Assembly (NCBI GenBank): GCA_905182985.1
Contig: CAJJDN010000100.1
Location: forward strand, 11,533 to 75,532
Origin: Paramecium sonneborni
Taxonomy: Eukaryota > Ciliophora > Oligohymenophorea > Peniculida > Parameciidae
DNA length: 64,000 bases
Reading direction: 5' to 3'
In this document: piece by piece, positions 35,001 through 49,993 of the stretch
Position numbering within the stretch: position 1 is the stretch's first letter
Layout: each line of letters opens with the position of its first letter
Position numbers and translations under genes: made by a program
The notes under the pieces: generated by a model
Told to the model about the DNA's origin: nothing
Databases searched by the model: none
Seen by the model: only the letters and a program-made list of their open reading frames with translations

Positions 35001-38000
35001 TAAAATATTGATTAAAACAGATAAATTTATAATGGAAAATGTATTTAATGTCCTTATAATTGTAAATTATGCCTTCCAAGAGAAGATGAAGATAAATACT
35101 CTATTAATCCTTATTTTAATAATAGTAATTTAGAATATTTTTCTCATGCATGTGTTTCTCCAAGCCTTAATAATTTATTTTATGACTAAGATATTAAATA
35201 ATTTATTGAATGCTAAAATTCCATTCTTAATTGTTAAAAAGAAATATTGATTGAAATATTTTTGTATTGCAATTAAATTGATTTAGAAAACTATATAAAT
35301 TTATTAAGTGATGAAGAAAAAATAATTTAAAGTAAATACCATATGCTTTTGGAAAATTTTGATTTATCTCCTTTTGAGTATGATGATTATTATTATTATC
35401 TTAGCAAAGATTATGTCAAAAAGCTTACTTATTAATTTAAATTTATCACGAATCAAAAATGTTTTATTAATAAAGATATATAGTTTTATTCAAATTTACA
35501 GAAAAATTGCTTTAATTTGATCGAATTACACTTAAATCTTGATGGAGCCAACAGCATCCTAATTGTTAATGGATTGTTAGAGTTCATCAATTTTTAGCAA
35601 ATCAAAATTAGTGCTGTTGAATTTCAGATGTAAAAAGGATAAATTTAAATAAGAAATAATAAAGGTTTTACTTTAAATTTGGCGAAAATAAATATTTTTC
35701 TTGATGATAATCATTTCTCTCAAAATCATTTTTTAATATCACTAATAGAGGTTTCTTAACTTTATATTTCAGATCTATTTATATACAAAGCTAATTTATA
35801 AAATAAATATGGGTTATTTTTAATTACAAATCAAAATATTTACTCAAAATTAACACTAATGGGTTTAAATATAAAAGAATCTTGTTTTTAAAATACTTTT
35901 CTCTTTCATATTAACTCCACTAAATTTATAGAAATTTTATTTACTCAAATTCATATATCAGGATGCTAATTTAATAGTTCATCACTTATCTCCAAATCAA
36001 CAAAAAATGAAAAACTTAAAATCGATTAATTACTTATTGAAGATTCCATAATTAGAAACACTTTATATTTTTTAGATTGTTCTGAATTATAAAAAATTGA
36101 TTTATCTCATGTATAATTTATTGTTTCAAAATTAATAGATTCTAATTTTATTGAATGCTCAAATTTATTTTCAATCAAAGAATTTAATATTGAAAAATTA
36201 TACATTTAGGGATAATCATCTATTTTTATCAACCAAAAATCCTCAAAGCTTGAATAAATTTAAATTGAAAATGGAAGATTTATTGATAATACTTATTCAA
36301 ATATGCATGCATTTATGTTCCTATAAAATTATCAAAACATTAATTTTACAATATTTTTCAATAACATTCATATTATAAATAATTCTCTAGATTATTTGAA
36401 CAAAGAAGATTAATTTGTAAAAAATATTGAATTATCAATAATCTATATAGAAGCAACAAATGTTATATTTGAAAATTTAATGATTTAAAGAGGAATAGGT
36501 TTTTCAGAAATTACCATTAAAAATAGTCAAAAATTTTAATTCCTAAACTCTGAAATTACTTTGTATCCAAAATATTAATTTAAGAGCCTTTTTTATAATT
36601 AAGATTGTGTTTTATCGTAATTCAATAAATTTCTGTACAATAATTTACTCAATTTCCAAGAAGTAGTAGCAATTTTTATTTAAAAAATAAATGTAACTAA
36701 TCTTATTTTATTTGATTCAGTTTTATTTGAAATTCAAATGCCATAATAAATATATTCATAATTTCAAATTATTGAAAGTAACTTCGAATCAAACATTATT
36801 CATTAAATCAACACATTTTAAAAAACTTCACTTATATCAATAACTTCATAAAATTAAATGGATTTAGTTTTAGATAATGTTTTTTTTTCTAAAAATTTAT
36901 TAAACTTACTAAAAGACAGTTAACCAACGCAATAAAGTTTAATTTTGATTGATGCATTATTGTCTTCTATAGTGATAAAAAATTGTCTTATAGAGAAAAA
37001 TTTTAATTTAAACGGTTAAGGATCTATCCTTTATATAAATTCTGATACAATATTAATAAAAAATATGAGCTTTTTAAATAATTCAGTGTTTTGTTATGAT
37101 ACAATTAAATAATTTCTTAAATTTGGATTTAATCGAACTATTTATTTAGAAGATTTGTAGAATAAATATATTGTGGAAAGTTATGGAGGTAATGGTTATA
37201 TCCAAACAAGAGTAATTAATTTTGAAAACATTAATATAGAAGGTTCAGTTTCAAAATATGGTGCTGCATTTGTTTTGAATTTGCTAGAAAATGGGAATGT
37301 TAAAATAATCAACTCTTCTTTTTATAATTTGGGAGCTGTTCTTAATGAATAATCAAAAGGAGGAGCTTTTTACATTTAGTCATAACAAGAGTACTTAAAT
37401 ATAGAAGTTATTAATACAAAATTTGATAGAATCTCTGCAAGAAAGTCTGGAAGTATTTTTTACATAACTCCATCAACATAATAATTTAATTTTTCAATAC
37501 TCAATTCAACTTTGTCAGATATTTTTTCTATTTAGGGTGGATTATTGTATGTAGAAAAGTCTTTTCATTCAATCTAATTATTTTAGATGAAGGATTGTAA
37601 ACTTACTTAAAATATTGGAGAATTTTTTTAATTTATAAATTCTTTACAGTAATTAATCAACAATGAATTGTCTACTTTGATTTAAGACTACACCTTCATT
37701 TTTTGTTTTGATTGCTAAATATAAATAATGGATTTTTCATTATCAAATTATCCACCAATACCATTATTTTAATTTTATGGATATACAAGTATAATGAATG
37801 TTCAGATAAGAAATATTATCTTTTCTAATTAATTAATGTAATTTGTCTTAGTAAGTTAATCTGATAAGGTATTTATTAAAAATTTAGAAATAAAATATTG
37901 TGTTTAAATTAATATAACTGAGTCTATAATTCCTAAAAAATAAAACACATAAAAACAAATTTCTTAATTAACTTCAGAATGTTTTACTTAGGAGCTAGAT

Positions 38001-40884
38001 GCTCCAGAAAGCATTTTACCTTATTTTTAAAGCAATTCTAACATAAATTAGATAGCTTTTTTAGAAATATTATTAAATTATGTTAAATAGTCAACAAATT
38101 CTTTAATATCTTTTACTGACTTTGAAATATCACATATGATATAATTAGTTAATTTAAATTTAGAAAATATTACTTGCAATAATTGTTTGAATGGTTTATT
38201 AAGTTTTGAAAACAACTATAAAACAAGTATTGTAATTGAAAAAATAAATATATTAAATTCAAATTGTGGTAAAAATGGATGTGTCACATTTATGTTATAA
38301 TCGGAAAACCAAATCAACCAATATTCAGATTTATTAGGATCCTTTAATATCTAGACTTAAATTAAAATATCAAACCTTTTGTGCTATTAAAATTTTGCAA
38401 AAAATGGAGGTTGTTTATACATAGCAGATTAAAGGATATTAATTACTTCAAGCATTATTTTAAAAAATAAGGCTGAACACGGTGGTGCTATATTTACAAG
38501 AGGAAATAATACACTTTTGATTTCAAAAGATGTGTTTATTTTGAATAATTCAGCATAATTTGGAAGTGGAATTTATAACTAAGATAAACTGAAAAGAAAT
38601 CTTAATGGAATATAACTCTTAAATAATAAGTTTTAAAATTATTCTAATCAAATTGAAGAGTATCCCTAATAAATATATTTATAAATGTTTGATAATAAAA
38701 TGTTAATTCCAAAAGTTGTATCCTCAACTATCAATTAATAACATGCTTAAATTATTTCCTAAAATGGGCAATAGCCAATATTTCGAGTACCAACTGGTAT
38801 TAAAATAGCCTAATATAGAAAATTTGAAATAAAGAATAACCAATATAGTTAATAATCCATATCAATGAAATTATTTGCTATTAATTAATAATTAGAGATA
38901 GTAAGAAATCTACATAATACATATTGTGAATTGTCAATTTAGAATTTAAATTATTCTACTGAATAAGTTGAAAATATAAATTTAAGCTAAAATAAATTTT
39001 ATTTTAATGAAACAACATTTGCTTATGAATTAGATGATTTAATATTTTATATACCATAAAATCCTGAAATAATTTATGAATTATCAATTTAATGTAATAG
39101 TATATTTGTTCCAATATTGAATTAATAACACTAATTAATTGAAAAGTATATATTTTAGTTTATTTTAGTTTTCACCAAAATTATTTGTTGACCTTATTAA
39201 TTTAGCCATTAGAATGTCAATTAGGAGAATTTAGTTAAAATATTAATGATTATTGTCATTAGTGCAGAGTGGATTTAAAATAGTACTCTGTATCGATTCA
39301 AGCTACATATTGCAAAATTGTTGATGATTCTAAGATTTTAGATTTCACCTAAGCTCAAATTTTATTGAAAAAGGTTAAAATTATTAATTAATATAATATA
39401 GAATTATTGGAGGATGCATGTCACTTCTTCTATCATATATTTATGCTTAAATAGATAAGAAAATTGTGTGGGAGGTTGGGGAGTTGGAAATAAATTATGT
39501 GTAGAAGGATATATAGGTGCACTTTGTGAATAATGTGATTATTATAATATTAGAGGAGGAGGACATTATCAAAGAGTTCATTAGTTTGAGTGTTAAATCT
39601 GTGAAGAATTCAATTATGGCTACTTAATTAATCTCGCTATTTTAATTTCATTGTAACATTAATATTTAAATAAGATTTGCTTTGTTGTTCTATATAATTA
39701 ATTAGCTTACTAAAAAAAGAAATTAAAGGATTCGCCATAATATTTATTTACTTAAAGAACCATATAAATCATACTATTTTAAATAATCTGAAGTTTTAAT
39801 GGGATAAAGTATTAAAATTATATTGTTCTATTTTTAAATTATTAGTATAACTTAAGAGTTAAATTCTGTCTTTTTTGATGGAATCTAATAATTTATTTAG
39901 TATTTAGGGAATCCATTAGCTGTTCTAGCTATTTTTTAAGAATGTCAATTACTTAATTTGTAAATAAGTGTAGTATATATTCAGATTTTATAAAATTTTA
40001 CTTGTATTATCGCGTTTATCAGTTGTGTTTTTTTTATAATTTATATTCTAAGCCTAACTTATAGATTTAAATTGACTCAAACCACAATTTATAACCTTTT
40101 ATTTTTGTTAATCTTCTATTTTTAAAATAGTATAATTAGATCATTAATTCAATTAATAGCGTTTCGATAAATACAAGAAATTTATTGGATTTATAAAAAT
40201 ATATCTTATCAATATGGAGATAGCAATCATTTAATGTTAGTAATTTTCTGTTTTTTACCTATTCTAATTATTCTAGGAATAATATTACCTTTAAAATTGT
40301 TACAAAGTATAAACCAGCCTAATTTTTTAAATTAAAAAAAACGCTTTAAGTAGATTGGGTTCTGGTTTTCTTCCTATTCAAACTCTTGTTTAAAATGGGA
40401 ATCATATAAATTATTACTTAATAATGGAATGCTTTTAATTATTATTTTGATTGATACAAATATTTCATTTAGAGGAGTATTCGCATATCTATTATTAACT
40501 TTTTATACTAAATTATTTTTAGATAATAATGTTTATTATCATAAATAAATGAATTTATTTGAAAATTAACTCCATATAATAAGCATAGCAATATTAGTTG
40601 CATAAACATTTTCATCAATTGGAGAAACTTACATCTCCACTTTTGCTATTATCGCAAGGATACTAATAAATGTTATTTTCTTTTTAAGTTTAGGAATTAT
40701 TCTACTCCATTTTTGGAAGATGAATCATTTCTTTATTTATAAATTTTTACGTGAAATTATTTAGAAATATAATAAAGAAAATAAATGTTTTTAAAAATAT
40801 TCCAAAGCATCCATTGAATAAAGATAAAAAAGATTCTAGTTAATTAGAGATTATTCAAAAAAGTAATACAAAAATACCCTTTGA
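32019..40884 (+). CDS. giant cysteine-rich / beta-helix transmembrane protein, copy 1
   Basis: ATG 32019, TGA 40882 and five introns (33328-33349, 33663-33685, 39146-39168, 39374-39401, 39653-39674) leave exactly 2916 codons (2915 aa). Layout: signal peptide (MFLIIFFYLASSQC); an N-terminal region with laminin-G-like features to about residue 435; about 600 residues of furin/EGF-like Cys modules with C-x2-C spacing (for example CHDLCKTCKG, CHNCPESCDEC); then ~1,250 residues rich in Asn, Ser and Ile whose short repeats (for example HGGAIFTRGNN) suggest a right-handed beta-helix. Next come a C-x-LGEF...C..C module, an EGF-like motif ending GYIGALCEQCD, and a C-terminal block with about seven membrane segments. 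It is probably a large surface receptor or adhesin-like protein. Copy 2 follows 56 bp downstream. Confidence 0.86.
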
Positions 40885-40940
40885 TATAAAAATAGAAATA
40901 AATATATATTTTTATAATATTAATATTATCAATTTTATTG

Positions 40941-43900
40941 ATGATTTTATGCTTATAGACATGCTTTTTATTGTTTTCTTATATTAGAAAAGCAAAACTC
41001 TGTGATCCATCTACTTTGGAAGATTGCTTATTAGAACATGATCGAACAATATAATTGCCTCTATCTGGTAAATCAGGTTATGGTTATGGCTTTTGGTCTT
41101 AATATTTATCAACAGATTATATTTTATAGGCTAATATCAAAAGTTATGGGAGCTTTGAAGGCCTATTATTAGCTTATGAGTCTGATAGTAATAATAAGGA
41201 GGCTCGAATGCTATATTATTAAGATTGGACTAACAATAATACAAACTAAGAAAAATATATATATTTCTCAACTATAACTAATAAGAAATATTAAAAAGCT
41301 GCTAAATTTATATTTGATTCATTTTCATTTGATGGAAAATGGATTTATAATTATTTTGCTTGTGAATTTCCAAATAAAAGACAAGTTTTTCTATATGTTA
41401 TGGGTGAGTCTTATTCGGGGAAAACTTATCAGTTCAGCTCTAATTTATCAACATAAAGCATAGATATACTTCTTAAAGGAAGGGTAAAAATGATAATAAG
41501 TTCAACTGAAAAAATTTTTATTTAATATTCAGGAAGGATTTCAAATTTGCATATAAATCCAAGCTTAAATAAATATATTTTTAATACAGTAAATGATTTT
41601 TAAAGTTACCTTAATTAATAATTTAGGCCTCAGCCATTTTGTTAATTAACTATATTTAATTCTAGGCTAATTGAAAATTATAAATATATATATGGTCTAA
41701 TTTAATTTGAATCATGGATTAAGATAGATTATAATTTAGTATGATTTATATATAAATATTAGAATATTAACTATTCAGCAAGTGCTTTTGGGATTGATAT
41801 GTATTTTAAATTGATCCCAAATTATTATTAAAAACTAATTGACTTATAGTATTGTATAATTTAAGCCTGGAAATAAAACTTAACAAATGGTGTTTACTTT
41901 CAAACATACTATTAAAAATAACCAGATTTTACAGTAGACACTGACTAATTTTTTTATAATCAAAAATTCGCTTTTCACACTTTAGAATAAGATTTAAGGT
42001 AATGGCATTTTGTTTCTTTAATTTATGGATTTGATAAATCAAATATTCCTGTTTCGCATTTAAAAATGTGGTTTAATGATGAGTACATTTATGAGGTAAA
42101 ATATAATAATAGAACTTTTCATTTTGATGGAGCTACAATTAAAATTAGAAGTGGTACAAATTATGGTCTTGAATCAAATGGAATTTATTTTACTATTTAA
42201 AAAAGTAGGATTACAACATGTATCCCATAATCATTTGAACTCATTAAAAGTATAAAAATTAAATATTTAAGAGTGTGATCTTAGCTGTTTAGATTGCAAT
42301 GGACCATATTTTGATTAATGTTTAAGTTGTGATCTTATATCTAATAGGTATTTAGAAAATAATTAATGCAAATGTAATTTAGGTTTTATCGAGAGCAATG
42401 AAGGAAATTGCATATGTATAGATTTAACAATTTTTTTTAGTACTAAAAGAGTTTTATTCAAATTCAAATTAAACATATGTTCCAAAAAATTAAACATTGT
42501 CTAAATTTGGTTTCTTTCCAATTTAAATAAATAATTAGAGTGTAATATATTAACCCTGTCCTTAATTTAAATTAAATTAATTTGATAAAATACATTGTAT
42601 AGAATGTTTAAGTGAACCTGAATCTTTTACTAAGAATTTAAAGTGTTAATCAGATTACATTTTTAGTTAATATGGATAATATGAATTAATTAAAAGAAGT
42701 GAAAATGATAATGAGTTATATTACTTAGATATAAAGACCTCATCACTTATATTGTGTTTAGGATGCAAATCATATTGTAATCCATAAATAGATCAAGATT
42801 GCTATTTTAATAATTTACTTTTAGTTTATATAACTTGCTTGCCATCATACTATTATAATTAAGGTTTAAGTTAATGTTAAATGTGTCATCAAAATTGTTA
42901 AACTTGCAGAGATTTTGAAATTTGTACATCTTGTTATAATTAAATGGCATTAAATCCATAAAATAATAATTGTGTAGTTTGCCCAAAATTATGCTTAGAT
43001 TGTGAATATAACTTTGAATTATTATAATGCAAAACATGCATAGAAAAATATAGTTTATATTAAGGATAATGTATACCTTGTGGAAAATATTGCTTAAAAT
43101 GTATATACCTCTAGGATGAAAGAGATGGATCATATTATAATAAATGTATTATTTGTTTGGATAACGCAAAATACTTTTTATCCTTAAATGGAATTGATTG
43201 TTAAGAAAATTTTGATCCAAATTGCTTATATAAAATATAATTTCATAAATCTTGGTTTATGAGAAATTATGTCAGCACTATATTTCATACTTTTTCAAGA
43301 GGAAATTTTAGTACAAGTGAAATTATAAATTATTGTGCTCTATGTTCTGAAGGTTATGCAACCTAAATAACAGGAGAATGTATAAGAATAGACTAAATAT
43401 AACAGTTAGAGAGCAATTTAGCAAGAGATTGTTCATAAATGTTTATAATAGAATCTTCACAAGCTTTTGAATTTAATTAAACATTTTATAAATGTACATC
43501 TTTATACTAAGATTACAGGAATTATTAATTTGCTTTTTCATCAAATGGTTGCTATGAAATGCTATTAAATTGTGTAATATGTTTGTCAAGCTATTGTTTG
43601 TAATGTTATCCAGGATATTATACAGAATTATAAACTGGTTAATGTCTACCCTGTCCTTAAGAACTTAATTGTTATAGATGTTAATAAGATTCTAAAAAAT
43701 GGAAAAATGGATGGAAAATAAATTACAAATCTTATCATTATTTAACTAATAATGGTTTATTCCATATTGATGTGTTTGGAAATGTAAAAAAAGATGAATT
43801 AGAAATTCTTTGTAAAACTTGTACGATTGAATATGAATTTTATTAAGATTAATGTATAAAAAAATGTGCAGAAAATTGTGAACTTTGCATTAAAAAAAAT

Positions 43901-46900
43901 GGATAGAATTAATGTGTTAAATGTAAGATATACGAAGGAAGACGCTTATCATTATATGAAGGTAATTGTATAGATTGTCCAAGATATTGTTAAATTTGTA
44001 AACCTAAAACTATTTCTGAATTATAAAGGATTAATCCTTATTATTCAAATGAAAAACTTATTTCGTCAACACATACATGTTTAATGTTAGAATTAGAACT
44101 TAATTCTTAAGATTATTATTACAACACATAATTTTAATAATTTTTAAAATTAAGTACTACTGAAGCAGATCCAAACTAAATTATTTTAAAATTTAATCTC
44201 TTTTGTAGTTTAGATAAATTTAACTAAGAATATTAAAAGGCTCTTAATAAATAACTATTTCTAAACCAAAATGTGAGAATTGATGAACTTCTCACAAATA
44301 ATAAATCTTAAAGTAATTTTGGTAGAATAGAAAATCTGAACCTTTATACTTATTTAAGCATTTAGCAGATATAGGAAGTTGAATTATAATTTACACTTAC
44401 GTAAGATTGTGTTGTAGATACTCAGTCCTATATTTTTACTACTTTGACTTAGAATATATATTTCATTAATTCAGCTAAATTAACAATATAGGGAATGGGA
44501 AACACATTATTTCTTTAATCTAATTTGGAAATTTTTAACTTTGATAAAATTAAAATAGAAAACATCACAATATAATTATTCTAAATTACATATCTTCACT
44601 TTCAATCATTAAATTTGTTAGAAACAAAATTTTTATAAGTCACACTTAGACAAAATTAAGAAGATTCGATTCCTATTCATTTTCAGCTTCTATTTACAAA
44701 TTTAAATTAATTAACTATTTAAAATTTTACTCTATTAAATTTAAATCTGTAATCAGTCTAAAGCTTATTTTAGTTTGAGTATTTAGTTCCTCCTTAAATA
44801 ATACAAATATATTTTAATTTATTAATAATTTAAAATTCAAGAATATAGAATTCAGATATAATAAAGTTAGAAGATAATGCTTAATAACTGATTAATTTTT
44901 AAATGCATAATGTCTTAATTGAAAATTCAAATTTTAATTCTAGTAGATTGTTTGTAACTTTGAGTGAAGAATGTTTTAATATTACTGGAACTATTTCTTA
45001 GATTTTCATACAATCTTCTTATTTCGAAAATGCTCAACCATTTATAGTAACGTATTGTATAAGAAATTTAACAATATAGGGAATCATCTTACAAAATTCT
45101 TAATTTCAAAATATTTCATTATTCTAAGCTACTTTAGAATAATATAATTCTGAATACTCTATAAAATCTTGTAATTTTTATAACAGCTCAATAATTGTAT
45201 CAGGATAAAATTTACAATTTTAATACATTATTCTAAACAATATTGAATTTACTAATGTTTTATACGATTAATCCACAATACTAATAAATTTAAACTCAAA
45301 TGATAAAAGCAGCAAGACATTAATATCTAATTTAATTTTGGATACAGTTTCAATTTATAGTGATATTAATTTGAGTCTAGATTAATTATCAATAATATTT
45401 ATTCAATCAGATTTGATTGAAATTTATAATGCTTCAATTATCAGATCATAAAGTTTTGCAGAATTTTCATTATCTTCTGCTACTTATTTAGTACTTTAAA
45501 ATATTACAATAAATTTAAACCCAAAGTATTTTTTTAAAAGTATAATTACTGATAATTATTGTTCTAAATAAAATGATAATTCAAAATATAGAACTTCCTT
45601 ATTTATCTAGAAAGTTTATTATATAAAAATTAAAGATATTTCTATTGTAAATCTTATAATTTTTGACTCTCCTATTATTCATATTATATCAATTGCTACT
45701 TCTGTGATTAGAAGATTTGAAACTATAATGATAGAAAATATAGATATAATAGGGTGTATAATTTAAAAGAATTAATTAACTAGTTAAGCTTCTGCTATTC
45801 TAATTACTTCTGAATAATAATTAGAAATTACAATTAAAAACTCATAAATCAAAAATAATAAATATCATTCCTTTATTAAAGAATCAGAGTCTGATTCAGC
45901 TTTAGCCTTAGTTATTATATCATATTTTGCTAAAATATCATTAATTAGTTGTTAATTTATCCAAAATTATATCTCATAAAGTTAAAATAGCTTAATATAT
46001 ATAAATAGTGAATAAATAAATATCGTTAATTCGACATTCATTTCAAATAATAGAATGCTAGAGGATTTTCTTAAGCATATACTTTGGAAATTTACTACTA
46101 AGTAATTAACAATTAATTAAATTTAAACGTATTTCTCAAGCTTCTCTTTAAGTGGTAATGGGAATCTTTTAGCATCATAAGTTAAATTAAACAATATAAC
46201 AATATAGGATAGTTTTTCTATGTCAGCAGGATGTTTTAAGATTACTTTAAAAAATGAAGGAGAAATATTAATATATAACTCTGTATTTAAAAATATAAAT
46301 ACAGAAATTTTAGAAGAACCATCTTATGGGGGCTGCTTTTATATTATTGATTAAACAGATAGTATTAAAATTGAAATATAAAGCTCTATCTTTCAAAACA
46401 TATATGGAACAGCAGAAGGAGGTGTTATTTATTTAAGATCTAATACAAAATCAATTAGTTTAAATTTTTCAAATTTGACTATAATTGATACTTATTCTAA
46501 TGATGGCAATATTGCTAAGTTAAATTTATTAAATTCTAATCAATAATTTTCAATGCAAAATTGCATAATTCTTCAAACAATAGAAGGTTATCTAACATAC
46601 AGATCTAAACTTAATAAAATTAATCAATAAAATCCTTATATGATATCTATATCATCTGGAGATATAAATTTAGCTAATATTTTTGTAAAATTATATTTAA
46701 CATCATTTTTATAATTAACCTCCTAAAATAAGGTTAGCTTAACACAAATAGAAATAGATAATTCATATTATTATTAAAGTCCAATTATATTAGTAGAATT
46801 TTCTGTAGGTATATGTTATATATGATTATTTTAGATTAAATAAGTAAAATTGAAATTAACAATTTAAAAATGAATAATTTTAAATCATACAATGAAGATT

Positions 46901-49900
46901 AGATATCTCATGTGTCTGATATTAGAATTCCAGTAGATGAATCAATAAAACTGATTTATAATTGTAGTAATTAAGATGGTTTACAACTAAAAAATTAGAC
47001 ATATAAGATTATAAATTAATTAGAATTAATATCTCATCCTTTTTCAATTTAAAGTCTTATTTAGATAACGAATGTAAAATCTTCTGATTAAATCCTAATT
47101 AAATTATGTTCATTTTCAAATAATTAATGTTCTAATTGTCATTAAGGATTGATCTTTATAAAATTGATTGAAGAATAAGCAAATAATATTATACTATAAA
47201 ATAATATGTTGATGGATAATTAATGTGGTTAAAATGGTTGCTTATATTTTTTTAATGAGATTGATACTTCAAGATATATAAATAATTCATTGGTTAAAAT
47301 AGATACAATTCTTTGTTATAGAAATACTGCTATTATAGGTGGTTGTATAGTAAGTAATGGTGTTGGACTTTCAATATAAAAAAGTATTTTTAGTGAAAAT
47401 CAAGCATATGAATAAGGAGGAAGTATTTTTTTTAAAGGAGATAGTAAAAATCTATAAATTTTAAATAATTTAATTGTTTCAAATAGTGCTAAATAAGGAG
47501 GCGCAATTTATTTAGGTGAATATTGTTTACCTGATTTAATTAGAACATAAAACTTTCTACTAAATAATACTGCATAAGAATATGGAAGTGTTAGTTCATC
47601 TAAACCTAATTAACTTACTCTAAAATACAGAGATTTTCAATATTAAACATTCAATTTTAAATAAAGTGATTTTGAAATTGCTTATTTAACGATCTACTCT
47701 GAATCTTAAGAAGAATCTATTTTAAAATTACCCAGTGGTTAAAAAATATCCTCATATTAATATTTTAATATTAGTAGTTAAGAATATCAAAATTTAAATT
47801 TAAAATTTCGAGTTATAGCTTTAAATCCTTTTAATGAATAATAATTCAATCTTAAGAACAGTGAATGTTTTATTGAAAGTGGGTATAAAAATCCAAATTA
47901 AGATATTATTTATACAAATAATTTGACAAGTTATACTACAAAATCATTTGATTAGAAATCATAAGATTATAATTTTGATGATTTAATACTATATTATGGT
48001 AATACAAATAATGATGATTAATTATTGATCCTTAAAATAAATTGTAATAGCATACTAATACCAAATTATAATGATTATTATCCTTATGACATAATAAATT
48101 ACAATTAAAAATATTTCTTAATTTTATCTATTTAAACATTTCCTTGTCAATTAGGAGAATATATTAATGCAAAAGATAATTCTTGTAATTTATGTGATGT
48201 GGAAAAGAAATTGTATTCAGTAACTTTAAATGCTACTTTTTGTAAATATATGGATGAAAAAACTACCACTTCAATTAAACCTGCATAACTTGAATTAAAA
48301 TATGGATATTGGAGACCATTTATAAATAGTGAGATTATTGAGTTTTGTTCAAATAGAATAGAAAACTGTTAAGGAGGTTGGTAATAAGGTGATAAAACGT
48401 GTTAAATAGGATAAATTGGAGCATGCTGTGAATCTTGTGATTACTATAATAGTAGAGGATTTGGTAAATATAGTATTTAAAAATTATATCAATGCCAAAA
48501 ATGTGAAGAATAAAGTTCATAAGTTTTATACATTTTATTGATTACGTTATGGTAAATAAAATTATTATTTAGGAATCTATTTTCAATCTATTTAACAACT
48601 TAAGGAATACAAAATATGATTTTAGAATTATAAAGATATAAAGTTAGAGGAAGATAGCTTTTAATTAATAGTAATAAATAGACAGGTCCTTTAATGAAGA
48701 TGTTTACAAATTATTTATAAATTTTAGCTATTATCTTAAATTTTAATACTGAAATACCATAATTATTTTAAGATTCCTTTAGTATTTTTGGCCAATCTTA
48801 ATAAATGCTATTAATCACTACAGATTGCTTTTTAGCTGAGAATTTTTAATCAGGATTAATTTATGTAAAAATTATTTATAGTATAATTTGTCCTTTTTTT
48901 TTAGGGCTTGTGTTTTTGTTCATTTACTTTATTTTAAATTTATTAGATAAGATTGTTTATAATAAGGTTATAATAACAACATGCATTTTATATTTGTTTT
49001 GCTATTTCCAAATATAAGTCATATCATTATTGGTATCTACTTTATCATATAGAACTCTCTCTGATGTCAAATGGATTTAAGCTGATTTAGCCTATTAATT
49101 TGAGTCTTAAACTCATTAACAATCTATACCATTTCTTATTTTGCTCAGTATTTTAATTGGAGCAATAGTTCCTTGTATTTTGGTTTTTAATTTGGTAATA
49201 AAAAAGGAAAAACTTTAACAGATTGAAACAAGAAAATAATTAGGATATTTGTTTTTAGAGTATCAACCTAAAGCATATTATTGGGAAATTATCAGAATTA
49301 TATGTAGAGAAATGATCATTGTTACAACAACATTTTATCAAGATAGAATCGTTATAAAATGTTCTTTATTGTTTTTAATAATATTTACATATTTTTAGAC
49401 TAATAATATAATTTTGCCATTTCAAACAAAATCACTTAATAACTTAGAATAAAGAAGTTCATTGTGTTGCACTTTTACATTATTAGTTATGTTCTCATTA
49501 ACTGCGACTATTAACTATTCTAATATATTATTAGCTATTTTGATTATACCGAATGTTTATTTATTTTTATCTTTTGTTATAAATTTAATCAAGAGCTATA
49601 TTGTATCATTAGAAGGCACTCTAGATAAGATCAAAGATATAATCAGATAAAAATTTTAATTGAGAATTAAATACAATAGCAATCTACAAAAATGGCTTAT
49701 AAATAAAGGATAAAGAAGAAAAGTTGTATTTGAAAGATTTTAATCAATTAAAAAATAAATTTTAATAATGAGAAAATCAAGAACTTTAAGTTTAAAAGAA
49801 AAATAAAAATGTAACATAATAATTTATGTTTTAAATAGATACTAATTTTACAACTAAATTTGATGACGATAATATAATTTTATTAAGACCTTAATCATTA

Positions 49901-49993
49901 CTTTCCACTAATAGTGAAAATAGTTGTATAAATGATCCTAAAATCAATTTAATCCAAAAAATATCAAATATCAAATAACGTAAATAAATTTGA
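40941..49993 (+). CDS. giant cysteine-rich / beta-helix transmembrane protein, copy 2
   Basis: ATG 40941, TGA 49991 and six introns (41739-41762, 42250-42271, 42416-42440, 46809-46834, 48552-48572, 49811-49838) leave exactly 2969 codons (2968 aa). The order of parts matches copy 1: signal peptide, N-terminal region, Cys-rich modules (starting CDLSCLDCNG), a long Asn/Ser/Ile-rich probable beta-helix (with GGAIYLGEY), a CQLGEY module, a GYWRPF segment, an EGF-like CCESCDYY motif and a multi-pass C-terminus. Two introns match copy 1 in place and phase: the one just before the first Cys module and the one just before the membrane block. Others are copy-specific, so introns were gained or lost after duplication. 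The 48552 intron is 21 nt and in frame either way. The C-terminal cytoplasmic tail is Lys/Arg-rich. Confidence 0.86.
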
